Source of the DNA: CG2-30-44-17 sp964344725 | Lineage (GTDB): Bacteria > Patescibacteriota > Gracilibacteria > UBA1369 > UBA12470 | Reading direction: 5' to 3' | Length of the DNA stretch: 38,490 nt | Assembly: GCA_964344725.1 (NCBI GenBank) | Contig: CAYFOI010000012.1 | Location: 1-38,490 of the forward strand | In this document: one piece after another, positions 23,201 to 29,809 of the stretch | Numbering within the stretch: position 1 is the first letter of the stretch | How the letters are laid out: every line of letters begins with the position of its first letter | The notes under the pieces: generated by a model | Seen by the model: only the letters and a program-made list of their open reading frames with translations | Database searches by the model: none | What the model was told of the DNA's origin: nothing | Position numbers and translations under genes: made by a program

Positions 23201-26200
23201 CTATCAGAGTTATTTGGATCCAAAGCCGAAGCATCATCACCACTCCATCCCCAATCAGAAATAGTCGCATAAGTCACAACCTCTTCGTAATCCGACAGCC
23301 CATCAACATCCGTATCCGCAACCAAAGGATCTGTGTAGTAATCCTCAGTCTCCTCCGTATCTGTTAAACCATCAGAATCATAATCAGCACATCCATAAGT
23401 AGCTGACGCTGGATCTAGATCAACAATACCTGCAGCAACAGATTCAGCAGAGGTACTATCGCAAACATCATCAATACTATAAACACCATCACCATCCACG
23501 TCTGTATTCGGAACATCAGTAGGATCAAGTGGATCGCTACCTCCATCAATCTCTTCTCCGTCATCATAGGAGTCTCCATCTGAGTCATCATCGCTAGGAC
23601 TAGTATTATAAAGCAAGGTCTCATCACCATCCGAGATACCATCACCATCTGAGTCAGTATCAGATGAATCAGTCCCCCAAGCACTTTCAGACTCATCCCA
23701 AAGTCCATCCAAGTCAGAATCACTAGACATTACAAGCTCAAAAGCGCCACAATCGATGTCTTCACCACTAACACGAGGATTGCCAGTCAAATCAGACGAA
23801 ATCCTTCCAAAATCATACCCATTATCAACACCAAACGACGCAGGATTTAAAGAGAAATCCCACGCAGCCGCATCCACATAAGTATCTTGAGCCCAATCGT
23901 AAACACTAACAATGTCACTCGTATAATAATTTTCGAAATACTCCCTAAATTCATCAAAAGTATACGAAACTCCATCCATATATATAACAGCATCTCCATC
24001 AGGGTCATCAATTTGATACAAGTTATACATAATCCAAGCATTATGATAAAAACTCGCGTCATTAGACCATACATTCACAGCCGATCCACCATCAGTACTT
24101 GAAAACACATTAGAAGCAATAACAGGTTCCGCAGCTACATCCCAACTTTCAGCATAAATATCATAGCTATTACCGTCGAAACTGTTATTTAAGATATAAA
24201 AAGTGGTAACACTAGGATCAAAAGCAACTCCAGTAAATTTCATCGCAGCATCACCAGCACTAATTAAGATATTATTATTAATATCATTATCATAGAAAGT
24301 AACATCATTAAACCAGATACCAACATCCGAACTGTCCACGAAATTACTGTGAACCTCGTTTATCATAACACTACTTTCAAAAACCATACCCTGAATAGCA
24401 CCCATAATGCCATTGTGATGTATTGCGCAAACATAATCGGCACCATAAACATAAAGCGGATAATCTACATTCTCGAACTGATTCCCCTCAAATCCATACA
24501 ACTTAACACTATCGCTATAAACACCATAATTAGCATTAGCAAAATGATTGTCATAAAAATATTGATATACAGTTGAATAAGTAGACGGCTCCGAATAAAC
24601 ACCATAATCTGTATTATCAAATTCGCTATTCTTAACCGTAAGCTTATTAGCCTGATTATGGATACCAATAGGCGAACCTAGGAATTCGACACCATCAATT
24701 TCAACTTCAGCAGTAGAAGCATCAGCAAGATAAATATCAACATCATCAGAAAGCAGCTGACTATTAGTTAATATAACTCTAGTATCTCGACTCAAAAGAC
24801 CATAAGAATCACCTTCATCAACATAAATCGTATACTGATAGACAGACGCCGGCATACCAATGTTTTCATAAAACACATTATTTGAAATATTCAAATAATC
24901 ACCAGGCCCCACTCCACCAGTAACATCTTTAAGATAAATTGCAGCACTCGATGCCCCGTAAGAAACTCCTGTCGAATTAGCTATAACATTATCAGAAATG
25001 TTTTTGGCATAACTCTCATAAAGAACTATTGGGCTATCAACAACATCAAAAACATTACCACTAATATCGTTAATATCAGCCGTCACACCACCGACACCAA
25101 TAGTACTGCCTGACTCCTGATTATAGAAGGTATTGTCTATAACAGAAACCAACCCCGTTTCCGTAGTAGTAGTAATCACTTCATTCTGAAGAGCATCATC
25201 AAAATCTCCAGTATTGGACTCGATTACAACACCATTAGTCGTATTATAAAAGACATTATCATGAACATTAAGCTCCGTAGAATTCTGGCTAGTCAAAACA
25301 CCTATATCAAAGCCACGGATATAGAAATCATATATTTCCTCAACACTGGCATAACTACCTAAATAAACACCTGCGATACCATCATTTGCAGTTATATTAG
25401 AAAAGAGGTCAATAGTCCCCATATGAACATAAAAAGGGTAATTAACCTTATCGAACGTATCACTATAAACAGCCAAAATCTCCCCTGCAGAAGAGGTAGT
25501 ACCAGCCAGATAATATCCCTCGCCAGAGCTTTCAAAAGTATTATTGGAAGTATAATTAATAACACCACCAAGGTTCACAGCTACACACGTACCTGAATAA
25601 CCCGAAAAATCATTTGATCGGAATCTACTAATTGTAGCGTTGCCGATACTAACAGCTTTGTTATCACCACTCGACAGACCTGAACCATCAAAAGTGTTAC
25701 TAGACACGCTCGTAACATCGCCACCATATATCCCTAAACCATACCTAGCATTAAAGTCATTACTATAGATAGTAGAAACAGTCGTATCATTCAAATCAAC
25801 CGCATATCCACTAGACAGACTACTATCAAAATAAAACTCATTAGAATTAATCGTATCAATATCACCATCAGTGACATACATGGCCTGATAATCAAACGTA
25901 TTACCAGTGATCTCGTCAACATTCACATTGTCCAAATAAAGACCAAGTGAATTAGAAAATGTATTATTCTTTACAGTCACAAAACTCACGTCATAAAGCA
26001 AAACACTAGCAGCAGCTACCGAGTCAGAATTGAACTCATTCCCAGAAATAGTAATCGAACTTTCACCGCTACTAACCCAACCACTACTCGCAGTGTATCC
26101 TGAGTTATAAATATACGAACCATCTTCAAAAGTATTATTTTTAATAGTGACATGCGTATAATCACTAGCAAAATTAATATGACTCGTATCCGTAAACGTA

Positions 26201-26634
26201 AAATCTTTAATCTTAACCGTATCAAAATCATCATCATGCAACTGAATAGTAGCATCACCAGAAAGTCCTGAAACACTACACGAAGAAGAAGTCCAAGGCT
26301 CAATAGTAAGATTCAGATCATCTATAAGATCATAACCATCATCACTCAAATCAACATCGTAATCAAAATTCCCTCCAGCATAAACATGCATAGTATCACC
26401 ACTATGAAGACAAAGCTTAACAGTAAGACTCGTTTCGCCTTGATTAAGCGCTTTATTTATAGCATTGGTGATATTTCCATATGGATTACCTGTTGTTCCT
26501 CTGCCTTTTTTACCAGTTACATTACTATCCACATAATAAGTAACAGCAGCACTAGCAGATGCAGAACTAACAAATAAAGCACCTAGAAGTACCGCTACAA
26601 GGATTGCTCCTTTTAATATTTTTTTGATATTCAT
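20272..26634 (-). CDS. Giant secreted protein: parallel beta-helix plus thrombospondin type 3 repeats, 2120 residues
   Basis: The N-terminus has a Sec signal peptide (MNIKKILKG, hydrophobic stretch, SSASASAA) of ~30 residues. Residues ~35-950 are a pectate-lyase-like right-handed beta-helix: many ~22-25-residue turns of the type VSxNTFDGSG and ITGNTFDYQA. Residues ~965-1960 are Asp-rich calcium-binding thrombospondin type 3 repeats (DSDGDGLxDGEE), interspersed with eight modules carrying a WGW or related segment and three ~65-residue copies of WEDLYACVDS..VVDNEDNGD..DPCDEDS. The last ~155 residues (YVETFEAGVGNYDDSDDADA, ending SVYIDGLMVESF) resemble a carbohydrate-binding jelly-roll. There is no LPXTG or PEP-CTERM tail. 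It is probably a calcium-stabilised adhesin or stalk on the cell surface. Confidence 0.9.
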   Translation of the reverse strand: MNIKKILKGAILVAVLLGALFVSSASASAAVTYYVDSNVTGKKGRGTTGNPYGNITNAINKALNQGETSLTVKLCLHSGDTMHVYAGGNFDYDVDLSDDGYDLIDDLNLTIEPWTSSSCSVSGLSGDATIQLHDDDFDTVKIKDFTFTDTSHINFASDYTHVTIKNNTFEDGSYIYNSGYTASSGWVSSGESSITISGNEFNSDSVAAASVLLYDVSFVTVKNNTFSNSLGLYLDNVNVDEITGNTFDYQAMYVTDGDIDTINSNEFYFDSSLSSGYAVDLNDTTVSTIYSNDFNARYGLGIYGGDVTSVSSNTFDGSGLSSGDNKAVSIGNATISRFRSNDFSGYSGTCVAVNLGGVINYTSNNTFESSGEGYYLAGTTSSAGEILAVYSDTFDKVNYPFYVHMGTIDLFSNITANDGIAGVYLGSYASVEEIYDFYIRGFDIGVLTSQNSTELNVHDNVFYNTTNGVVIESNTGDFDDALQNEVITTTTETGLVSVIDNTFYNQESGSTIGVGGVTADINDISGNVFDVVDSPIVLYESYAKNISDNVIANSTGVSYGASSAAIYLKDVTGGVGPGDYLNISNNVFYENIGMPASVYQYTIYVDEGDSYGLLSRDTRVILTNSQLLSDDVDIYLADASTAEVEIDGVEFLGSPIGIHNQANKLTVKNSEFDNTDYGVYSEPSTYSTVYQYFYDNHFANANYGVYSDSVKLYGFEGNQFENVDYPLYVYGADYVCAIHHNGIMGAIQGMVFESSVMINEVHSNFVDSSDVGIWFNDVTFYDNDINNNILISAGDAAMKFTGVAFDPSVTTFYILNNSFDGNSYDIYAESWDVAAEPVIASNVFSSTDGGSAVNVWSNDASFYHNAWIMYNLYQIDDPDGDAVIYMDGVSYTFDEFREYFENYYTSDIVSVYDWAQDTYVDAAAWDFSLNPASFGVDNGYDFGRISSDLTGNPRVSGEDIDCGAFELVMSSDSDLDGLWDESESAWGTDSSDTDSDGDGISDGDETLLYNTSPSDDDSDGDSYDDGEEIDGGSDPLDPTDVPNTDVDGDGVYSIDDVCDSTSAESVAAGIVDLDPASATYGCADYDSDGLTDTEETEDYYTDPLVADTDVDGLSDYEEVVTYATISDWGWSGDDASALDPNNSDSDGDGLLDGEEIDGSLTYDGVSITTDPTDADSDSDGLLDGEETDGSLTYDGVSITTDPTNDDTDEDGLLDGEELDGSLTYDGVSITTDPTDEDTDDDGYKDGEELNGSLTYITNPANADTDGDTFSDYAEVETYSTDPTDAYDYPDDTDLDGMEDSWEDLYACVDSGVVDNEDNGDDDDLTNEEEFVAGTDPCDEDSDDDGLDDYEEVVTYAVISDWGWSGDDASTLDPNDGDSDGDGLEDGDEVDDYETDPTDQDSDDDFLDDYDEVNTYETDPTDDDTDDDGLDDYEEVVIYADAASWGWDVATDVSEIDPNDDDSDGDGLLDGEEVNDYYTDPTTQDTDGDGFTDGQEVNTYNTDPTSASDYPDDTDLDGMEDSWEDLYACVDSTVVDNEDNGDADDLTNEEELAAGTDPCDEDSDDDGLDDYEEVVTYAVISDWGWSGDDVSVLDPNDDDSDGDGLEDGEEVDEYYTDPTDVDSDDDGLTDYEEVEVYATISDWGWSGDDVSALDPNNDDSDGDGLPDGEEVDAHGTDPTDQDSDDDDLTDYEELNIYADTTAMGWSGADASEIDPNTWDSDGDGYSDGVEVSASTDPTDASDYPDDSDGDGMDDVWEDLYACVDSGVVDNEDNGDDDDLTNEEELAAGTDPCDEDSDDDGLDDYEEVVTYATISDWGWSGDDASALDPNDDDVDSDGLLDGDEVNEYGTDPTDVDSDGDTLSDGDEVNTYGTDPATEDTDNDGLTDYEEVVTYATISDWGWSGADASELDASNEDSDGDGLEDGDEVNTYGTDPTDEDTDGDGLLDGDEVDEYGTDPTTDDSASYVYVETFEAGVGNYDDSDDADALTTDSSDPKEGTYAGLFEWRNSSGSAKWGTERHSLPLSPIDVSTVYSGGRIGFWMKTEDYSTISDIRFFIGNDSSNGRYASIDLMPSDNEWHYYTATFGSSYGSIDWTNVEFLRIFIDESSTSSVYIDGLMVESF
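21220..22775 (-). repeat. Three long near-identical repeats in the thrombospondin region
   Basis: Approximately 190-200-bp copies at ~21220-21415, ~21930-22115 and ~22590-22775 encode the block from DYPDD through WEDLYACVDS to DPCDEDSDDDGLDDY. Each is preceded in the DNA (followed in the protein) by a WGW module, so the real unit is ~650-700 bp. Each copy carries two Cys residues in an otherwise almost Cys-free domain. Such repeats are also places where short-read assemblies collapse. Confidence 0.8.
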
Positions 26635-26676
26635 GTTAAATAAATTACGAATTGTTATATAAAATTTATTAATTAA

Positions 26677-26709
26677 ATGAGGTTCCGAAAATAATCATCG
26701 AAACCTCAT
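26677..26709 (-). promoter_or_regulatory. Stem-loop in the 5' leader of the giant gene
   Basis: Arms ATGAGGTTCCGA (26677-26688) and TCGAAACCTCAT (26698-26709) pair over 12 bp with one mismatch and a 9-base loop, about 40 bases before the start codon. It could stabilise the mRNA or act as an attenuator; the sequence after it on the minus strand is AT-rich but not a clean T-tract. Confidence 0.5.
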
Positions 26710-26804
26710 CTATAGTTGCTTTCTAGAGAGAACGTATTGAAACGTTTCTGGGCTATGTTTTACGGGCGCCCAAGTTTACCCAAAGCAATTTTTGAAAGGA
26801 CCCA

Positions 26805-26834
26805 AATATAACCCCAGTCAAAGCTCAGTGTCAA
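26805..26834 (-). promoter_or_regulatory. Strong candidate promoter for the giant surface protein
   Basis: On the minus strand: a perfect TTGACA (26834-26829), 18 bases, TATATT (26810-26805). A second TTGACA begins 14 bases further upstream. The predicted start near 26798 leaves a long leader of roughly 160 bases. Confidence 0.6.
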
Positions 26835-26963
26835 CAGCAATTGTCAACACTCCAACGGCAACAATCCCACCACCATCAACAATCAGTAACAATCAATTAC
26901 AACAAAGGTTGCGAAAAAAACATGACAAATTCCAGCTTGAAATTTAAAAAACTCCCCCACAAC

Positions 26964-27005
26964 CACTACACACTACGGATTACGGATTACGGATTATGTA
27001 CTACC
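26964..27005 (+). repeat. Short tandem array, TACTACG/GATTACG family (exactly six 7-bp units)
   Basis: CACTACA, CACTACG, GATTACG, GATTACG, GATTATG, TACTACC. It ends one base before the stop codon of the minus-strand gene at 27007-27009. The same placement and words as the array at 20228-20269. Confidence 0.8.
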
Positions 27006-27006
27006 A

Positions 27007-28956
27007 TTAATAAGCATAATACCAAACCTTCTGTTCCGTCAGCAGATACATCCTATTCTCGTCTTGAGCTATATAAATGTCCCTCACATCATCCAACCCC
27101 TCAAAAACATACTGAGTAGAGTACATCAAATCACCATCACTAGAGTCCTTGTTAAACACCAAGACTCGATTATTTGCAGGATCCAAAACATAAATCTGAC
27201 TCATCTCATAAGCCGTATATATTTTGGTCGCTCCAGCAAAACTCGTCAAAGGAGCTCTTTCGAGATTGTAAGACTCTAGGGAACCACTCAAAAGCTTAGT
27301 AATAGTCCCATCACTATTAAGAATCCACACCGAACCATCAATAGCCATCGAAACAGCATTACTAATATCAACTTCATCATCCAAAATATAAGCCTCTGCA
27401 GAACCATAAGACTCACGCTGACGATAATATTTCCAAATCTGCGAACCTTCAGGATCCAAAACATACACCCTACTCGAATAAGGATCAGCTTCTAAACCAT
27501 TATTAAACCCCGTCTCAGCATCCATAAAATTAAAAACAAAACCATCATACTCAACAACCTCTCCATCTTCAGTAAAGAATAAAATGCTATCCTGATCCTC
27601 AAAATACTCACCATCAATAACAACCTCATCATCATCAATAGTCAAAGGATCCTTGACCTCACCAAGCTCAATCTCATAAAGACCGTTATACTCATAAACA
27701 TACAAACTTCCTTGATAAGGCACTATACCCAAAGCACTCACAGTAGATCTCTTTTCAGAAAGATCAGCAAACAAAGTCACATCCTCAACCCTAATAACAT
27801 TATCCAAATAGTCTCTCTGTTCCTCAACAGCATTCAAATATTGGCTAGCACTAGCTCTCAAATAACCAGACGCCAAAACCTCCATAGCCATCTCTTCGGC
27901 ATCATTAAGAAGATCCTCCGCACTTCCCTTATCATAAGCACCTTTGGTCTCAGCTTCATCGATTTTATCAGAAACTGTAACTAAAGTAGCTTCAAGCTCT
28001 TCGATATACTGCTGCTTCTGCCCTTGATTGCGAACAAGATAAATACCAGCAACAAGAACAATCACAACCAGAATTAAAGACAAAAGCACTTTATCCCGAC
28101 CCAGACGCCTCCATTCTGAAAGTGCACTGCTTTTGGAAACACCTTTGTTAAGAAAATGTCTAAGATCAGACAACTTCTCAGAAAAGAACGCAAGGACCTT
28201 GTTATCAGCAAATACATGTGAAAATTTCGAATACAAACCCGGTTTAGATTTCTTCGGCTTAGAATCAGGTAAATCAGCAACCAAGCCAGCATCACCTGAG
28301 CCCACAATAGACACCGCACAAACAGATATTCTATCAGTAGCATCCATAGAAACAAAACCAGCAAGATCAGAAAGGCTCTCTTCAAGATCATTATCAGAAA
28401 ATATCTTCGCCAAATCCATCTTAGTCACATAGCGGTATAACCTAGCAGTACTATGAACCAACGTATCTCCCGGAACAACTCCGCCACTAGCAATATTAGC
28501 AAAAAGCTCATCTTTAGAACTACCGTTATCATGTAGCCCCTCACTAATCACATTTACATGTCTTTTTCTAACCAAATAAGCCTCAGCATCCCCATGCTGC
28601 GACAAATAAAGAGTATTACCAGTTACAACAGCAACTATCGTACTCACATTCGCCAAAAATTTAACACCATACTTCGACTCCTTCTCTAAAATCACATCAT
28701 TCATCATCTTAAGACTCTCCTCAAAACGAGAATACGGATCTTTCTCCAAATCTTGGAAGAAATTATTTTTCAAAACATCAAAAAGCTCAGAAGCAACCTC
28801 CTCACCAGGTATAGAAGTACTTCTAATATCAATATTCAAAACGAGCTGAGCAGCATCATCTCCCAGGTCTTCATCCCATTCAACACAATAACATTTTGAA
28901 AATCCCACTTTCTCTTTACCGATGTAGGAATGCTGATATGCAGGCTTTTTTAGCAT
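27007..28956 (-). CDS. PP2C-like phosphatase domain, transmembrane helix and beta-propeller protein, 649 residues
   Basis: Residues ~1-220 resemble a PPM/PP2C fold: a DDAAQLVLNIDI strand pair, STIVAVVTGNTLYLSQHGDAEAYLVR (the GDSRAYL-type motif with Asp123), and a final FVSMDATDRISVCAVSI. Several catalytic metal Asp residues of true PP2C are not obvious, so it may be a pseudophosphatase or sensor. A single helix follows at ~289-308 (KVLLSLILVVIVLVAGIYLV), then a coiled coil (~312-385). The final part to residue 649 consists of repeated strands such as GSVWILNSDGTITKLL and IYVLDPANNRVLVFNKD, typical of a six-bladed NHL/YWTD-like propeller outside the membrane. It is encoded directly upstream of the giant surface protein on the same strand, but with a separate promoter between them. 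Transmembrane signalling or cell-envelope sensing is an inference. Confidence 0.75.
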   Translation of the reverse strand: MLKKPAYQHSYIGKEKVGFSKCYCVEWDEDLGDDAAQLVLNIDIRSTSIPGEEVASELFDVLKNNFFQDLEKDPYSRFEESLKMMNDVILEKESKYGVKFLANVSTIVAVVTGNTLYLSQHGDAEAYLVRKRHVNVISEGLHDNGSSKDELFANIASGGVVPGDTLVHSTARLYRYVTKMDLAKIFSDNDLEESLSDLAGFVSMDATDRISVCAVSIVGSGDAGLVADLPDSKPKKSKPGLYSKFSHVFADNKVLAFFSEKLSDLRHFLNKGVSKSSALSEWRRLGRDKVLLSLILVVIVLVAGIYLVRNQGQKQQYIEELEATLVTVSDKIDEAETKGAYDKGSAEDLLNDAEEMAMEVLASGYLRASASQYLNAVEEQRDYLDNVIRVEDVTLFADLSEKRSTVSALGIVPYQGSLYVYEYNGLYEIELGEVKDPLTIDDDEVVIDGEYFEDQDSILFFTEDGEVVEYDGFVFNFMDAETGFNNGLEADPYSSRVYVLDPEGSQIWKYYRQRESYGSAEAYILDDEVDISNAVSMAIDGSVWILNSDGTITKLLSGSLESYNLERAPLTSFAGATKIYTAYEMSQIYVLDPANNRVLVFNKDSSDGDLMYSTQYVFEGLDDVRDIYIAQDENRMYLLTEQKVWYYAY

Positions 28957-29188
28957 ATTTAAAGATTACAAACTCGGAGAAAAGATACTATACTAGCCCC
29001 AAAATTCGCAATAGGAAGAGTGCGAAAAGCCCTTTACAATATAAAAAACCGATGAAAAACCGCATCTACTAGCCATCACTACATAAAATTACCTTGTAGC
29101 AGTATAACTCTTCCGCTAGAATACCGAGGCAATAAATCTAATTACACACGGGGAAACATACACCCCCTCCCCTATAACCCTAGAAACC
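28957..29188. other. Divergent intergenic region upstream of rpmH; no DnaA boxes seen
   Basis: The region separates the minus-strand PP2C-like gene from rpmH. It holds a short inverted repeat, TTCGCA (29005-29010) and TGCGAA (29021-29026). A weak plus-strand promoter candidate, TTGTAG (29094-29099), 17 bases, TAGAAT (29117-29122), could drive rpmH. I looked for TTATNCACA DnaA boxes because rpmH often borders oriC, and found none. Confidence 0.4.
29164..29182 (+). repeat. CCCTA-type array remnant before rpmH
   Basis: CCCCTCCCCTATAACCCTA, similar to the arrays at 5195 and 31073, ending six bases before the rpmH ATG. It is too short and irregular to be sure. Confidence 0.4.
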
Positions 29189-29326
29189 ATGCAAAGCAAA
29201 GCAAGCAACATCAGAAGAGCACGCCGACACGGCTATAGATCAAAGAGCCAATCTACAGGTGGGAAAAACGTTCTAGCAGCACGACGCAGAAAAGGTCGCA
29301 AACGACTAACTCCTAATCAAAAATAA
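29189..29326 (+). CDS. rpmH: Large ribosomal subunit protein bL34
   Basis: A 45-residue basic protein starting MQSKASNIRRARRHGYRSKS. It keeps the L34 core: RRARRHGYRSKS, then TGGKNVLAARRRKGRKRLT. The canonical N-terminus is MKRTYQPSKRKRKRTHGF; this version has MQSKASNIRRARRHGY, a divergent start but the same length class and the same arrangement of Gly, His and Arg. It is the first gene of the conserved rpmH-rnpA-yidC-jag order, which confirms the identity. bL34 sits in the 50S subunit near the base of 23S rRNA domain III. Confidence 0.93.
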   Translation: MQSKASNIRRARRHGYRSKSQSTGGKNVLAARRRKGRKRLTPNQK

Positions 29327-29345
29327 TTTTAGACTTTTAGTCAAA

Positions 29346-29396
29346 GCCCTTTTGCCGACATTTGAGATACTTCCTGTTAAACTTATTCAAAAGGGC
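29346..29396. repeat. 9-bp perfect inverted repeat between rpmH and rnpA
   Basis: GCCCTTTTG (29346-29354) and CAAAAGGGC (29388-29396), separated by 33 bases that contain smaller TTTGA/TCAAA complementarity. It may form a long stem-loop in the rpmH-rnpA transcript and adjust the very different needs for L34 and RNase P protein. There is no T-tract after the right arm. Confidence 0.5.
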
Positions 29397-29405
29397 CCCC
29401 AACTA

Positions 29406-29445
29406 AGCTAAACAGCTAACTAGCTAAAAAGCTAAATAGCTAAAC
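29406..29445 (+). repeat. Short tandem array, AGCTAAA family (exactly five 8-bp units)
   Basis: AGCTAAAC, AGCTAACT, AGCTAAAA, AGCTAAAT, AGCTAAAC: 40 bases, five units without remainder, ending three bases before the rnpA ATG. Confidence 0.82.
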
Positions 29446-29448
29446 AAC

Positions 29449-29781
29449 ATGCTCGCAAAACAATACAAGCTCACGAAAGCAGATAATATAAAAGGCATTA
29501 TATCGAAAGGGAGACAATACTCATCACCTTATTTCGTAATCAAAACAGAGGAATCAAACGAGCAACACAGCCGTTTTGGGATAGTAATAAGCAATAAACT
29601 CTCAAAAAAAGCAGTAGAACGTAACCGTTTAAGAAGACAGCTTTTCGAAATAATAAGGCTCAACCTTGAAAAAACCTCTCTAGCAAACCCACACAAAATA
29701 GTGATCTTACCTAGAACAAAAGCATTGAAACTAGACTATAAACAACTAGAAAAAAACTTGCTAAAAACTTTCAAATTCTAG
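29449..29781 (+). CDS. rnpA: Ribonuclease P protein component
   Basis: The protein subunit of RNase P, which with the RNA subunit removes 5' leaders of pre-tRNAs. The 110-residue length is normal. The family signature is present: FGIVISNKLSKKAVERNRLRRQ contains the RNRxRR motif that binds the RNA, and the N-terminal KLTKADNIKGIISKGRQY matches the first helix/strand of RnpA. The stop codon TAG (29779-29781) is inside the TTCTAGAA array that fills the whole gap to yidC. Confidence 0.93.
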   Translation: MLAKQYKLTKADNIKGIISKGRQYSSPYFVIKTEESNEQHSRFGIVISNKLSKKAVERNRLRRQLFEIIRLNLEKTSLANPHKIVILPRTKALKLDYKQLEKNLLKTFKF

Positions 29782-29808
29782 AATTCTAGAATTCTAAAAC
29801 TCTAAAAA
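29775..29808 (+). repeat. Short tandem array, AATTCTAG family (8-bp period)
   Basis: ATTCTAG, AATTCTAG, AATTCTAA, AACTCTAA, AAAC. It starts inside the last codons of rnpA, contains its stop, and ends one base before the yidC ATG (29810), so the complete intergenic region is array. Confidence 0.8.
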
Positions 29809-29809
29809 C

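Larger units (their letters stand above)
26635..27006. other. Gap of 372 bases: leader and promoter of the giant gene, AT hairpin, tandem array
   Basis: No convincing gene. From right to left: the array at 26964-27005; a weak minus-strand AT hairpin (arms 26927-26931 and 26941-26945) followed by T residues that may end the PP2C-like transcript; a strong minus-strand promoter at 26805-26834; then about 160 bases of leader containing a stem-loop at 26677-26709. A 92-codon frame on the plus strand (26841-27119) overlaps the array and the 3' end of the next gene and looks like a shadow. Confidence 0.6.

Noticed and set aside
20679..24576. Plus-strand reading frames within the giant protein gene
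   Set aside because: They are shadows of the repetitive Asp-rich coding sequence, full of His/Leu/Ile repeats and without start context.
20272..28956. Prophage or mobile island
   Set aside because: No integrase, transposase, phage structural gene or att-like direct repeats; the genes are surface/sensor proteins.
28957..29188. Chromosomal origin next to rpmH
   Set aside because: No DnaA boxes, no dnaA or dnaN, and no strand-composition switch at this point.
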